This document shows positions 1 to 10,028 of a stretch of DNA of 64,000 bases, one piece after another. The stretch is from positions 1-64,000 of the forward strand of contig NZ_AP019797.1 in the NCBI RefSeq assembly GCF_009936275.1, read 5' to 3'. Position 1 is the first letter of the stretch, and each line of letters opens with the position of its first letter. Origin of the DNA: Rhodothermus marinus. Lineage in GTDB: Bacteria; Bacteroidota; Rhodothermia; Rhodothermales; Rhodothermaceae. Made by a program: the position numbers and the translations under genes. The notes below the pieces were generated by a model. That model was given only the letters and a program-made list of their open reading frames with translations. It searched no databases and was not told the DNA's origin.

Positions 1-1512
1 ATGGAGCGAACACCGGAGGCGATCTGGCATGCCTGTCTGGAAATCATCCGGGACAACGTCAGCCGGCAGAGCTTCAAGACCTGGTTTGAGCCGATCAAGC
101 CGGTCAGCCTGACCGAAGAAGACGACCAGATCAAGCTGACGGTCGAGCTGCCGAGCCGCTTCTATTACGAGTGGCTGGAAGAGCACTACTACAGCCTGTT
201 GCGGAAGACCATCACCAAGGTGCTGGGTCCCAGAGGGCGTCTGTTCTACAAGATCGTGATCGAGAAAGAGGACCCGCAGAGCGGTTTCGAGGGCATCTCG
301 GTCAACATGCCGGCCCATCCTCCGGAGACGACGACACCCCCGCCGCCGCCCCGCACACGTCCGGTTTCGCCGACCGTACCGCCCGGTACGCCGGAATCGC
401 CGGTAGAAGTCGCCGAGCAGGAGCCGCCCGTTCCCGCCAACCCCTTTGCGATTCCCGGCATCATCCGCAAGATTCAGGTCGACAGCCAGTTAGATCCGAA
501 GTACACCTTCGAACGCTTCATCGAAGGGGACTGCAACCGGCTGGCCCGCAGCGCCGCGCTGGCCATTGCGCAACAGCCGGGCGCGACCAGCTTCAACCCC
601 TTCCTGGTTTACGGTGGCGTGGGGCTGGGCAAGACGCACCTGATCCAGGCGATCGGCAACTATGCCCGCCAGCACGGCACGGCCGAAACGATCCGCTACG
701 TCTCCAGCGAACAGTTCACGAACGAGTTCGTGCAGGCCATCCAGCACAACCGGATCAACGAGTTTTCGCTGTTCTACCGGCACATCGATCTGCTGATCGT
801 CGACGACATTCAGTTTTTCGGCGGCAAGGAGAAGACCCAGGAGGAGTTTTTCCACATTTTCAATGCGCTGCACCAGACGGGCAAGCAGATCGTCCTTTCA
901 GCCGACCGGCCGCCCAAAGACATCCCCGGCATCGAAGAGCGGTTGCTGTCGCGCTTCCAGTGGGGACTGATGGCCGACGTGCAGCCGCCGGATCTGGAAA
1001 CGCGCATTGCCATTCTGCGCCGCAAGGCCGAGGACGAAGGCATCGAACTGGGCGACGACGTGATCGAGTTCATCGCGCATCACGTCAAGAGCAACTTCCG
1101 GGAGCTGGAAGGGGCGCTGCTCCGGCTGGTGGCACACGCGGCCTATCAGCGCCGGGACATCGACCTGGCACTGGCCCGCGAAGCCCTGCGCGACCTGATC
1201 AAAGAAAGCCGCGTTACACTGACCATCGACCAGATTCAGCAACTCGTCTGCGAATACTTCGACATTGCGCCCGACCTGATCCGCTCCAAGACGCGCAAGC
1301 GCGAGATCGTCCAGGCCCGCCAGGTGGCCATGTACTTCTGCAAGCAGTTCACGCAGCACTCGCTGAAGTCAATCGGACTCCACTTCGGTGGCCGCGATCA
1401 CTCGACGGTGATTCACGCCTGCCAGAGCGTGGAAAACCTCATGGAAACCGATCCGAAGTTCCGGGAAATAATCGAAGAGCTGCGGCACAAAATCTCGCTT
1501 TACAGCCGCTGA
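1..1512 (+). CDS. dnaA: Chromosomal replication initiator protein DnaA
   Basis: DnaA binds 9-bp DnaA boxes at oriC and melts the duplex so that the DnaB helicase can be loaded. The 503-residue product is of normal length. It has an N-terminal domain I (about residues 1-85), a proline-rich linker (about 105-150), an AAA+ ATPase domain with Walker A GLGKTH just after residue 205 and Walker B LLIVDDIQFF near 265, and a C-terminal DNA-binding domain ending with the DnaA signature GGRDHSTVIHA. The gene starts at base 1, so its promoter lies outside the window. dnaN follows after 57 bases. No dense DnaA-box cluster is seen inside or just downstream of the gene; the box cluster lies near 31.4-31.8 kb. 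Confidence 0.98.
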   Translation: MERTPEAIWHACLEIIRDNVSRQSFKTWFEPIKPVSLTEEDDQIKLTVELPSRFYYEWLEEHYYSLLRKTITKVLGPRGRLFYKIVIEKEDPQSGFEGISVNMPAHPPETTTPPPPPRTRPVSPTVPPGTPESPVEVAEQEPPVPANPFAIPGIIRKIQVDSQLDPKYTFERFIEGDCNRLARSAALAIAQQPGATSFNPFLVYGGVGLGKTHLIQAIGNYARQHGTAETIRYVSSEQFTNEFVQAIQHNRINEFSLFYRHIDLLIVDDIQFFGGKEKTQEEFFHIFNALHQTGKQIVLSADRPPKDIPGIEERLLSRFQWGLMADVQPPDLETRIAILRRKAEDEGIELGDDVIEFIAHHVKSNFRELEGALLRLVAHAAYQRRDIDLALAREALRDLIKESRVTLTIDQIQQLVCEYFDIAPDLIRSKTRKREIVQARQVAMYFCKQFTQHSLKSIGLHFGGRDHSTVIHACQSVENLMETDPKFREIIEELRHKISLYSR

Positions 1513-1569
1513 CATCCCGCGATTTTTCCCTATATTCCAGCATCCCCTGGCCAGCTTTTTAAGAAAGCC

Positions 1570-2709
1570 ATGCGTTTTACCGTATCCAGCAACGACCTGC
1601 TGAAGGCCCTGACGGCGGTGGCCGGTGTGGTGCCCTCGAAGGCTACCATGCCCATTCTGGAGTGCATCCTGTTCGAGGCGGAAGACGGCGCGCTCCGGCT
1701 GAGCGCGACGGATCTGGAGATCTCGATCGTTGAGCGGCTCCCGATTCAACTGGAGCTTCAGAACGGCAAGGAAGGAGCGCGCCGCGTGGCCGTCCCGGCC
1801 CGTCGGCTGCTGGAGACGCTCCGGGCACTTCCGGATCTGCCGGTGCAGTTCAGCGCCGACGAGTCGTTCAACGTGACGCTGACCACCGATCAGGGGCATT
1901 ACAAAATGGTGGGCTTCGACGGCGCCGACTATCCGGCCCTGCCCGAACTGGACGAAGCCCATAGCCTGAGCGTCGATGCCGCCCTGCTGCGCCGGGCCAT
2001 CCAGAAGACGGCTTTCGCCGTCAGCAAAGACACGCTGCGCCCGGCCATGATGGGCATCTTCTTCCAGGTGCAGCCCGAAGAGGGGCGGGTGGTGGCCACC
2101 GACGGCCACCGGCTGGTACGTCTCCGCCTGCGCGAGCTGGTCAGCGAGACGCCCCTGGAATTTATCGTCCCGGAAAAGGCCACGTCGCTGGTGGCCAAGC
2201 TGGCCGCCCAGCTCGACGGCACCTGCACGATCCGCGTGGACGAACGCCACGTGGCCTTCGAGATGGGACCGGTGCGCATCATCAGCCGCCTGATCGACGA
2301 GGTCTATCCCAACTACGAGGCGGTGATCCCCGTCGAAAACGACCGGCGGCTGGTGGTGGACCGGGACGCCTTTCTGTCGGCCGTCAAGCGCGTGGGCCTG
2401 TATGCCTCCAGCACGACCAACCAGGTGCGGCTGACGCTCGAGCCGGACCATGTGGAGATTGCGGCCGAGGACATCGAGCGGGCCAGCGAAGCCTACGAGC
2501 GCGTGCCCTGCGCCTACGACGGCGAACCCATGGTGATCGGCTTCAATGCGGGCTATCTGACCGAAGTGCTGGGGAACGTGGACTCCGACGAGGTCGTGCT
2601 GGAATTCAGTTCGCCTAACCGGGCCGGCGTGGTCATGCCGCACGAGCAGGCTGAAGGCGAAGACCTGCTTATGCTCATCATGCCGGTCATGCTGAACACC
2701 TACGCCTGA
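1570..2709 (+). CDS. dnaN: DNA polymerase III beta subunit (sliding clamp)
   Basis: The clamp encircles DNA and tethers DNA polymerase III and other replication and repair proteins. The 379-residue product has the usual length for three tandem clamp domains. It starts MRFTVSSNDLLKAL and ends with the family-typical LIMPVML segment, the expected C-terminus that closes the hydrophobic partner pocket. It lies directly downstream of dnaA, the classical order. Its stop codon is immediately adjacent to the stop of the convergent gene on the minus strand, with no room for a separate terminator between them. Confidence 0.98.
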   Translation: MRFTVSSNDLLKALTAVAGVVPSKATMPILECILFEAEDGALRLSATDLEISIVERLPIQLELQNGKEGARRVAVPARRLLETLRALPDLPVQFSADESFNVTLTTDQGHYKMVGFDGADYPALPELDEAHSLSVDAALLRRAIQKTAFAVSKDTLRPAMMGIFFQVQPEEGRVVATDGHRLVRLRLRELVSETPLEFIVPEKATSLVAKLAAQLDGTCTIRVDERHVAFEMGPVRIISRLIDEVYPNYEAVIPVENDRRLVVDRDAFLSAVKRVGLYASSTTNQVRLTLEPDHVEIAAEDIERASEAYERVPCAYDGEPMVIGFNAGYLTEVLGNVDSDEVVLEFSSPNRAGVVMPHEQAEGEDLLMLIMPVMLNTYA

Positions 2710-3720
2710 TTAGCACAGCTCCGGTGTCTCCAGGCACCGAAGCCGCGTCAGGAGCTGTTGGGCCGCTTCGGTGTAGGGCCCTTCCTGCGCGGCCACCTCC
2801 TGGAGGGCCTGGCGCGCGCCGTCCACATCGTGGCGCAGGAGCCGGACTTTCCCCAGCAGCCACTGCGCCTCCTGTCGGATTGGGGACGACTCAGGCATGG
2901 CCGTCACCACGGCCACCAGAAGCGACTCGGCCCGGGCCAGACGCTCCGTGTCGTAGTGCGGGAAAAGCCCCAGAAACGACCGATAAGCCGTCCGGATCTC
3001 CTGAAGTGCCTCCTGATAGGTGCGTTCGGCCTCGGAGGCACTCGGCGCCGCTTCGCCCCGATACTGCTCGACTTCAAGCTGCGCCGGCGCGATGAAGCCC
3101 AGCCGCTCCAGCTCGGACTGCGAGGCCCGACTCCACCAGAACAGCCCCCCGTAAATCACCGACAGCACGACCACGACAAAGGCGCCGCACTCCACCCAGC
3201 GCCAGGCGGACCTGCGGGCAAGACGCCGTGCCGGTCGGTCCGGCGCACCGACCGGGGCCCGATCTCCTGCGGGCGTGGCAAAGGACGCGGGCTCCTCGGC
3301 CACGACAAGGGCTGGCTCGGTCTCGCGCTCCAGGCTGCGTCCCGTGAGGCGCTCGAAATGCGCCGGCGCATCGAATTTCCGGACCAGCTCGTCCAGTTGC
3401 CGGGCCATTTCCTCGCAGCGACGACGCAGCGTCGGATCGGCCTCCAGTTGCGCTTCCAGACGGGCAAAGAGCACGGCCAGCGACGGCGGAAGCGGTCGAT
3501 CGGACAGGCGCCGGGTAACCAGATAGAAGGCCAGCATTTCTTCGGACATGGGACCCTCCGGCGTCAGGGGTAGCGATTGCAGCAAGGGCGTGATCGACTG
3601 AACGGCCTCCAGCAACTCCCGCCAATCAGGATCACGAAGGGCTTCCTGTTCAATTTCCCGCTGCGTTTCCCGGCTAAGCCAGGGATAACGCAGAATTTTA
3701 TCGCCTAAGGTCTCTTTCAT
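2710..3720 (-). CDS. Single-pass membrane protein with TPR-like C-terminus, possible partner of the upstream ECF sigma factor
   Basis: I do not recognise a named family. The 336-residue product has a charged N-terminal half (about 1-170), one hydrophobic segment near residues 175-197 (a run of valines then GGLFWW), and an alanine-rich helical C-terminus (about 225-325) with spaced hydrophobic and Ala residues that looks like tetratricopeptide helices. It lies 104 bases downstream of an ECF sigma gene on the same strand, the usual place for a membrane-bound anti-sigma factor. No zinc-binding HxxxCxxC motif of the classical anti-sigma fold is visible, so that role is inference from position and topology only. 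Convergent with dnaN with no gap. Confidence 0.7.
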   Translation of the reverse strand: MKETLGDKILRYPWLSRETQREIEQEALRDPDWRELLEAVQSITPLLQSLPLTPEGPMSEEMLAFYLVTRRLSDRPLPPSLAVLFARLEAQLEADPTLRRRCEEMARQLDELVRKFDAPAHFERLTGRSLERETEPALVVAEEPASFATPAGDRAPVGAPDRPARRLARRSAWRWVECGAFVVVVLSVIYGGLFWWSRASQSELERLGFIAPAQLEVEQYRGEAAPSASEAERTYQEALQEIRTAYRSFLGLFPHYDTERLARAESLLVAVVTAMPESSPIRQEAQWLLGKVRLLRHDVDGARQALQEVAAQEGPYTEAAQQLLTRLRCLETPELC

Positions 3721-3824
3721 TATGCATTTCTACGGTCGTATCTGTTAAATAAGAACCCGAAAAGTTCTTTCTGTTACCTCTTTCGTCAAAATACCAGACC
3801 TTACGTATCCCGAATCAATTCTGT

Positions 3825-4457
3825 CTAAAGAAATTCCTGCAACGCCGGGTCCTGACGCAGGCGGCGAAAGGCCCGGCTCAGGTAGACGCGCACCGTACCC
3901 GGCGGTCTTTTCAGCCGCCGGCTGATTTCATGATAGGTGAGCCCTTCCAGCAGCGCCAGCCGGGCCACCTCACGGAGAAAGTCCGGAAGGCGCTCGACGG
4001 CGGCCGCAAGGACCGGAAGCAGCCGGGCAAGATCACCCCGCGCCAGATGATCTTCCGCCTCCGGCGCTTCGACAGGAGGGTCGTACGGCTCCGGAATGGG
4101 TCGCCGTCGCAGGGCGCGCAGATAGTTCAGAAAGGCATTGCGGCAGGCCGTGCCCACCCAGCTCACGAAGCGTTCCACTTCGCGCACCGAATCGAGCTGG
4201 CGGCGCAGCCGAAGGAACGTGTCGCCGATGAGCTGCTCCAGTTCCACTTCCGACAGGTGGGGCTCCCGGAGCATCCGGATCAGAAAGTATCGCCCCACAA
4301 AGCAGTAAAGCCAGAGTTCCAGCAGCGCCAGATCTTTCGGATGCCGGGAGGTGCACCAGCGTTCGTAGAGGGCCACCACCGCAGCCTGATCGTCCGGGTG
4401 GAACGGCAAGCGCGCCGCCAGGGCCTCCAGCCCGCCCAGTTCGTCGTGAACGGCCAT
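3825..4457 (-). CDS. RNA polymerase sigma factor, sigma-70 family, ECF type
   Basis: A 210-residue sigma factor of the extracytoplasmic-function group, which redirects RNA polymerase to a small regulon. Region 2 is visible around residues 45-115 (helices with LIGDTFLRLRRQLDS and FVSWVGTACRNAFLNYLR), and region 4 around 150-205 with the helix-turn-helix LEGLTYHEISRRLKRPPGTVRVYLSRAFRRLR. No region 1.1 or 3 is present. The start gives MAVHDELGG and lies 230 bases from the divergent rplM. The next gene on this strand encodes a single-pass membrane protein that could regulate it. The signal sensed cannot be told from the sequence. Confidence 0.88.
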   Translation of the reverse strand: MAVHDELGGLEALAARLPFHPDDQAAVVALYERWCTSRHPKDLALLELWLYCFVGRYFLIRMLREPHLSEVELEQLIGDTFLRLRRQLDSVREVERFVSWVGTACRNAFLNYLRALRRRPIPEPYDPPVEAPEAEDHLARGDLARLLPVLAAAVERLPDFLREVARLALLEGLTYHEISRRLKRPPGTVRVYLSRAFRRLRQDPALQEFL

Positions 4458-4588
4458 CTTTTCTCCAGACCCGCTTTGCTAAAAGCTAAGCATTATTGCG
4501 TCAAGAATAAAGGAAGAATCACGCCCCCGGAAAACCATTTGCCTGAAACGGCGTGAGATGGCCTGCTTTTGCCCGGAGCGTGTGCATC

Positions 4589-4619
4589 TTGACACACACA
4601 CGCGGAAACCCTAAATTTG
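4589..4619 (+). promoter_or_regulatory. Bacteroidota-type promoter of rplM
   Basis: TTG at 4589-4591 and TAAATTTG at 4612-4619, separated by 20 bases, fit the -33 TTG / -7 TAnnTTTG promoter form known in Bacteroidota. The distance to the rplM start implies a leader of roughly 60 bases that contains the hairpin at 4642-4666. Confidence 0.7.
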
Positions 4620-4641
4620 GCGGCTACGTTTCCTGAAAACG

Positions 4642-4666
4642 ACGTCCGGCCAGACCGGACGTTTTT
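4642..4666 (+). terminator. Terminator-like hairpin in the rplM leader (possible attenuator)
   Basis: Perfect 8-bp stem ACGTCCGG (4642-4649) / CCGGACGT (4655-4662) with the 5-base loop CCAGA, followed at once by five T. It stands 21 bases before the rplM start codon. There is no + strand gene between it and the divergent sigma gene, so it is unlikely to end an upstream transcript. It probably acts inside the rplM-rpsI leader. Confidence 0.65.
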
Positions 4667-4687
4667 ATTGGCTTTCGACGAAGCGCC

Positions 4688-5131
4688 ATGGATGTCAACA
4701 GCTACAAGACCTACAGCGCCAAGCCCGGAGAGGTTACGCGCAACTGGTACGTGATCGACGCCGAGGGTCAGGTGCTGGGCCGGCTGGCCTCGCGGATTGC
4801 CACGATCCTGCGGGGCAAGCACAAGCCCACCTACACGCCCCATGTGGACATGGGCGACTTTGTGATCGTGATCAACGCGGACAAGGTGCGCCTGACCGGC
4901 AAGAAGGAACTGCAGAAGCAGTACTTCCAGCACTCCGGGTATCCGGGAGGTGAGCGGCTGCGCACGCCGGCCTACATGCGCACGCACCGTCCGGAGTTTT
5001 TGATCGAGCACGCGGTCAAGGGCATGCTGCCCAAGGGACCGCTCGGGCGGCGCATGCTGCGCAAGCTGAAGGTGTACGCGGGGCCCTCGCATCCGCACGG
5101 GGCCCAGAAACCCATTGAACTCACGTTGTAA
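4688..5131 (+). CDS. rplM: 50S ribosomal protein L13
   Basis: Early-assembling protein of the large ribosomal subunit. The 147-residue product carries the family segments [29 protein letters not shown] and the C-terminal [16 protein letters not shown] before HPHGAQKP, and has the normal length. rpsI follows after 20 bases, the near-universal rplM-rpsI operon. A consensus promoter and a terminator-like hairpin precede it, which suggests control of the operon by premature termination, as in other L13 leaders; that last point is inference. Confidence 0.97.
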   Translation: MDVNSYKTYSAKPGEVTRNWYVIDAEGQVLGRLASRIATILRGKHKPTYTPHVDMGDFVIVINADKVRLTGKKELQKQYFQHSGYPGGERLRTPAYMRTHRPEFLIEHAVKGMLPKGPLGRRMLRKLKVYAGPSHPHGAQKPIELTL

Positions 5132-5151
5132 CGAAGGCCTGCAGGCACGTT

Positions 5152-5553
5152 ATGGCTACAGCAACCCTGAACCAGTGGATTGCGGTTGGTCGCCGGAAGA
5201 CGGCCACGGCGCGCGTTTACCTGCGGCCGGGCAACGGCCAGATCACGGTAAACCGCCGTCCTTTTGAAGAATACTTCCCGCTGGAATGGCGGCGCAAAGT
5301 GATTCTGGCACCCTTCGAGGTGACGGGCACGACGGGACAGTTCGACGTGCTCGTCAACGTACAGGGCGGCGGTCTGACCGGCCAGGCCGAGGCCATCCGC
5401 CACGGCATTGCCCGGGCGCTGGTCGCCTACAACCCGGAATTCCGCAAGCCGCTGCGCGACGCCGGCTTCCTGACGCGCGACCCGCGCATGGTCGAGCGCA
5501 AGAAGTACGGCCAGCCCAAGGCGCGCAAACGGTTCCAGTTCTCGAAGCGGTAA
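5152..5553 (+). CDS. rpsI: 30S ribosomal protein S9
   Basis: Small-subunit protein whose C-terminal tail reaches the P-site tRNA. The 133-residue product shows the family motifs [16 protein letters not shown], the glycine-rich [21 protein letters not shown], and ends [11 protein letters not shown] with the invariant terminal SKR. It is the second gene of the rplM-rpsI operon. The 101-base gap to rpsB contains a long imperfect stem rather than a clear terminator. Confidence 0.97.
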   Translation: MATATLNQWIAVGRRKTATARVYLRPGNGQITVNRRPFEEYFPLEWRRKVILAPFEVTGTTGQFDVLVNVQGGGLTGQAEAIRHGIARALVAYNPEFRKPLRDAGFLTRDPRMVERKKYGQPKARKRFQFSKR

Positions 5554-5570
5554 TTTTTCAATCACCCATA

Positions 5571-5630
5571 CCTCCCGATGTCCGGTCGGGTGGCCGCCTG
5601 CGGGCGGCTGAGCCGGACAGATGACGGAGG
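5571..5630 (+). promoter_or_regulatory. Long structured leader upstream of rpsB
   Basis: Three nested stem segments can form here: CCTCC (from 5571) with GGAGG (to about 5630), TGTCCGG (5579-5585) with CCGGACA (5613-5619), and GCCGCC (5593-5598) with GGCGGC (5603-5608) closed by a TGCG loop. No T-run follows, so it is not a terminator. The GGAGG is about 25 bases from the rpsB start and is not its ribosome binding site. Position before rpsB-tsf suggests an S2-responsive leader; this is inference. Confidence 0.5.
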
Positions 5631-5654
5631 TAGCGGCCCAACCCGAAACCAGCC

Positions 5655-6554
5655 ATGAGCGAACACGAAACGCAACCCGTTCCCGAAACGGAAGCTTCGG
5701 CTTCCGAAGAGACGACGGCCGAAGTGGCCGAAGCCGCGACCGAAACATCGGCTCCTGAAACCCAGCCCACGCATCGCGTCTCCATCGAGGAGCTGCTCAA
5801 AGCCGGCGCCCACTTCGGGCACCTGACCAGCCGGTGGAATCCCAAAATGCGCCCCTTCATCTTCATGGAGCGCAACGGGATCCACATCATCGACCTGGTG
5901 CAGACGCAGCAGCTCCTCGATCGCGCGGCCGAAGCAGCCGCCCGCTTTGCCCGCCAGGGTAAGAAGATCCTGTTCGTCGGCACCAAGAAGCAGGCCCGCG
6001 ACATCGTCCGCAAATACGCGGAAGCCTGCGGTCAGCCCTACGTCGTCGAACGCTGGCTGGGCGGCACGCTGACCAACTTCCAGACGATCCGCCAGAGCAT
6101 CCGCCGCATGGAAGAGCTGGCCCGGATGGAAGAAGAGGGCATCCTGGACCAGCTCAAGAAAAAAGAGCGCCTGATGAAGCGCCGCGAGCGTGAAAAGCTG
6201 GAGCGGACGCTCGGCGGCATCGCCCAGATGGCCAAGCTCCCGGGCGCGCTGTTCATCGTCGACGTGGTGCGCGAGCATATCGCCGTCAGCGAAGCGCGCA
6301 AGCTCGGCATCCCCATCATCGCCATCGTCGACACGAACGCCGACCCGGAGCTGATCGACTACCCGATCCCGGCCAACGACGACGCCGTACGCTCCATCGA
6401 ATTGATCACCTCGGTGATCGCCAACGCGATCACCGAAGGGGCCAAGCAGCGCGAGCAGGAAGAAGCCTCGCGTAAAGCGGAGCGGGAAAAGCGCGCGGCC
6501 GATGCCGAAGCCGCCAAGGAGACGCGCGCCAGGCGTCGCAAGAAAGGTTCCTGA
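5655..6554 (+). CDS. rpsB: 30S ribosomal protein S2
   Basis: Small-subunit protein that helps S1 join the ribosome. The 299-residue product is longer than the usual 225-260 because of an acidic, low-complexity N-terminal extension (about residues 1-38, rich in Glu, Ala and Thr) and a charged Lys/Arg/Glu C-terminal tail. The core carries the family segments [40 protein letters not shown] and the C-terminal [12 protein letters not shown]. It is followed by tsf after 32 bases, the conserved rpsB-tsf pair. Confidence 0.97.
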   Translation: MSEHETQPVPETEASASEETTAEVAEAATETSAPETQPTHRVSIEELLKAGAHFGHLTSRWNPKMRPFIFMERNGIHIIDLVQTQQLLDRAAEAAARFARQGKKILFVGTKKQARDIVRKYAEACGQPYVVERWLGGTLTNFQTIRQSIRRMEELARMEEEGILDQLKKKERLMKRREREKLERTLGGIAQMAKLPGALFIVDVVREHIAVSEARKLGIPIIAIVDTNADPELIDYPIPANDDAVRSIELITSVIANAITEGAKQREQEEASRKAEREKRAADAEAAKETRARRRKKGS

Positions 6555-6586
6555 TATTCTCCGAACATAAACGACGGACATAAACA

Positions 6587-7417
<831 letters not shown>

Positions 7418-7433
7418 CTCACAAGACGCCCAC

Positions 7434-7463
7434 AAGCCCGAGCCGAACGGTTCGGGCTTTTTT
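7434..7463 (+). terminator. Intrinsic terminator after rpsB-tsf
   Basis: 8-bp stem AAGCCCGA (7434-7441) / TCGGGCTT (7452-7459) with a 10-base loop and a run of six T at 7458-7463. Confidence 0.85.
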
Positions 7464-7496
7464 GTAGCCGATCGGCTCCTGGCCCCGGCTGGGGCG

Positions 7497-7527
7497 TTGA
7501 ATCCCTGCCCGAAAGGGCCTACTTTTC
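7497..7527 (+). promoter_or_regulatory. Bacteroidota-type promoter of pyrH
   Basis: TTG at 7497-7499 and TACTTTTC at 7520-7527 with exactly 20 bases between, 7 of 8 matches to TAnnTTTG, ending 21 bases before the pyrH start. It lies just after the tsf terminator, so pyrH-frr is a new transcript. Confidence 0.6.
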
Positions 7528-7548
7528 GGAAGCAAGACCCTCCGAGTC

Positions 7549-8334
7549 ATGGCTGGCGAATCGGACACGTCGAACAACCGACCGCGTCCCCGTTACCGCC
7601 GTATCCTGCTCAAACTGAGCGGCGAGGCCCTCATGGGCCGCAAGCCCTACGGCATCGACTGGCACGTGCTGGAAACCTACGCCCGGGAGATCCGCCAGGT
7701 GGTCGAACTGGGCGTGGCCGTGGGCATCGTCATCGGCGGCGGCAACATCTTTCGGGGCGTGCAGAACGCCTCGCGTGGCATGAAGCGGGCCCATGCCGAC
7801 TACATGGGCATGCTGGCCACCATGATCAACGCGATGGCGCTGCAGGACGCGCTCGAGCAGGCCGGACTCGACACGCGCCTTCAGTCGAGCATCAAAATGG
7901 AACAGATCGCCGAGCCGTTCATCCGTCGCCGGGCCATCCGGCATCTGGAAAAAGGGCGGGTGGTGATCTTTGGCGCCGGCACCGGCAATCCGTACTTCAC
8001 CACCGACACGGCCGCCGCCTTGCGCGCGCTGGAGATCGAAGCCGAGGTGCTGCTCAAGGGCACGCGCGTCGATGGCGTCTATTCGGCCGATCCGGAACAC
8101 GACCCCAACGCCCGCCTGTTCACCACCATCCACGGGCGGGAGGTAATCCAGCGGGATCTGCGCGTGATGGACATGACGGCCTTCACGCTGTGCCGGGAAG
8201 CCGGCCTGCCCATCATTGTCTTCAACATGAACAAACCCGGCAACCTGTTGCGCGTGGTCTGCGGCGAGCCGGTCGGGACGCTGGTCTACTGGACCGAAAC
8301 GCCGCCTTCGTTTGCCGAAACCGCTCAGGCCTGA
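7549..8334 (+). CDS. pyrH: UMP kinase
   Basis: Phosphorylates UMP to UDP with ATP in pyrimidine nucleotide synthesis; a bacterial amino-acid-kinase-fold enzyme. The 261-residue product shows [15 protein letters not shown] near the N-terminus, the glycine-rich [12 protein letters not shown], the [16 protein letters not shown] helix, and the nucleotide-binding [22 protein letters not shown] segment. It is slightly longer than the usual 240 residues at both ends. frr starts 25 bases downstream, a conserved pair. Confidence 0.96.
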   Translation: MAGESDTSNNRPRPRYRRILLKLSGEALMGRKPYGIDWHVLETYAREIRQVVELGVAVGIVIGGGNIFRGVQNASRGMKRAHADYMGMLATMINAMALQDALEQAGLDTRLQSSIKMEQIAEPFIRRRAIRHLEKGRVVIFGAGTGNPYFTTDTAAALRALEIEAEVLLKGTRVDGVYSADPEHDPNARLFTTIHGREVIQRDLRVMDMTAFTLCREAGLPIIVFNMNKPGNLLRVVCGEPVGTLVYWTETPPSFAETAQA

Positions 8335-8359
8335 TCACGAACCCAACCCGAACGGGACC

Positions 8360-8938
8360 ATGGTGGCCATACCGAACGAACACCTGCAGCTGATTCTGGA
8401 CGACGCGCGCGAGCACATGGAAAAGTCGCTTGCGCATCTGCGCACCGAGCTGGCCGCACTCCGGGCCGGACGCGCCACGCCGGCCATGCTCGAAGACGTG
8501 CGCGTCGAGTACTACGGCACGATGACGCCGCTCATGCAGCTGGCCAGCATCACGGCACCCCAGCCGGACCTGCTCATCGTGCAACCCTGGGATCGCTCGG
8601 CCCTGGGTGCCATCGAACGGGCCATCATCAACGCCAACCTGGGACTCAACCCCTCCAACGACGGCAACATCATCCGCATTCCGATTCCGCCGCTTTCCGA
8701 AGAGCGACGCAAGGAGCTGGTGCGGGCCGCCCGCATCCGGGCCGAAGAAGCCCGCGTGGCCATCCGCAACATCCGGCGACACGCCAAAGACCATATCAAA
8801 AAAGCCAAAGACGAGGAGCATCTTCCGGAAGATCTCTGTCACGTCGCCGAGGAGGAACTCCAGAAACTCACCGACAGCTACATCGAAAAGATCAATCACC
8901 TTCTGGAGCGCAAGGAGGCCGAAATCATGGAAGTCTGA
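8360..8938 (+). CDS. frr: Ribosome recycling factor
   Basis: Releases ribosomes from mRNA after termination together with EF-G. I chose the ATG at 8360, giving 192 residues, because an upstream in-frame extension to 8312 would overlap pyrH and add 16 residues with no family match. Family segments seen are MEKSLAHLRTELAALRAGRATPAMLE, the IIRIPIPPLSEERRKELV strand-helix, and the long C-terminal helices ending EKINHLLERKEAEIMEV. Normal length for the family (about 185). Confidence 0.96.
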   Translation: MVAIPNEHLQLILDDAREHMEKSLAHLRTELAALRAGRATPAMLEDVRVEYYGTMTPLMQLASITAPQPDLLIVQPWDRSALGAIERAIINANLGLNPSNDGNIIRIPIPPLSEERRKELVRAARIRAEEARVAIRNIRRHAKDHIKKAKDEEHLPEDLCHVAEEELQKLTDSYIEKINHLLERKEAEIMEV

Positions 8939-8989
8939 CGGGAGGCCCGGAACTCCCGGCCGACCGATGCCATAAAGTAGGGCGCTTGC

Positions 8990-9081
<92 letters not shown>

Positions 9082-9146
9082 GCCGGGTTGCCGTAAACCG
9101 ACGGGCAACCCGGCTTTTCGTTTGGACCAACCCGACGTTGCGGCCC

Positions 9147-10025
9147 ATGATCGCCAGCATGACCGGCTTCGGGCGCGGCCAGGCCGAACGCGACGGCTTT
9201 ACGGCCACCGTCGAGCTGCGCTCGGTCAACAATCGCTACCTGGACGTCTCGGTGCGGCTGCCCCGCATCGCGTCGCTGTACGAACCGGACGTCCTGGCGG
9301 CCATCCGCCAGGCCTTCAGCCGTGGCCGCATCACCGCCCAGATCGATCTGAAGCTGCCCCCGGAAGCGGGCCTGCTGCCACGTCTTAACCTTGACGCGGC
9401 CCGTCAGTACCTGGCCCAGCTCGAAGCGCTGCGTGCGGAAGCCGGCCTGTCCGACCCGATCCGGCTCGAACACCTGCTGACGCTGCCCGACCTCTTCGAG
9501 CGTCCGGAAGTGCCGGAAGAGGACGACCGCATCCGTCAGGTGCTGATGGAGGCGCTCAGCCGGGCCATCGAGGCCCTGCAGGCCACCCGCCGCCAGGAAG
9601 GCGCCCTGCTGCAGGCCGACCTGGAAGCCCGCCTGGAGGCCATCGCCCGCCGCCTCGAAGCCATCGAAGCCCGCGCGCCCGAACGCCTCGTCGAAGCCCG
9701 CGAAAAACTGCGGGCCCGCGTGCAGGAACTGCTGCGGGACGATCAGATCGACCCGGATCGGCTCGAACTCGAAATCGTGCTGCTGGCCGATCGGCTCGAC
9801 ATCACCGAGGAATGCGTTCGGCTCCGGGCCCACCTGCAGCACTTCCGCGAGGCGCTGCAGGCCGAGGAGCCCAGCGGCCGCCGCCTGAACTTCCTGACCC
9901 AGGAGCTGCACCGCGAGGCCAACACGATCGGCGCCAAAGCCAACGACGCCACGATCGCCCTGCTGGCCGTCGAGATCAAAGAAGAAGTCGAAAAGATCCG
10001 CGAGCAGATCCAGAACATCGAGTAG
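9147..10025 (+). CDS. YicC-family endoribonuclease-like protein
   Basis: YicC proteins are conserved RNases/stress proteins. The chosen start (ATG at 9147) gives 292 residues beginning MIASMTGFGRG, the diagnostic N-terminus of the family; an upstream in-frame extension would run through the tRNA-Ser gene. The middle is a long Ala/Arg/Glu coiled region (about 150-200). The C-terminal DUF1732 region is seen as FLTQELHREANTIGAKAND followed by the last helix of Glu, Lys and Ile. gmk follows after 3 bases, the standard yicC-gmk order. Confidence 0.92.
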   Translation: MIASMTGFGRGQAERDGFTATVELRSVNNRYLDVSVRLPRIASLYEPDVLAAIRQAFSRGRITAQIDLKLPPEAGLLPRLNLDAARQYLAQLEALRAEAGLSDPIRLEHLLTLPDLFERPEVPEEDDRIRQVLMEALSRAIEALQATRRQEGALLQADLEARLEAIARRLEAIEARAPERLVEAREKLRARVQELLRDDQIDPDRLELEIVLLADRLDITEECVRLRAHLQHFREALQAEEPSGRRLNFLTQELHREANTIGAKANDATIALLAVEIKEEVEKIREQIQNIE

Positions 10026-10028
10026 CCC

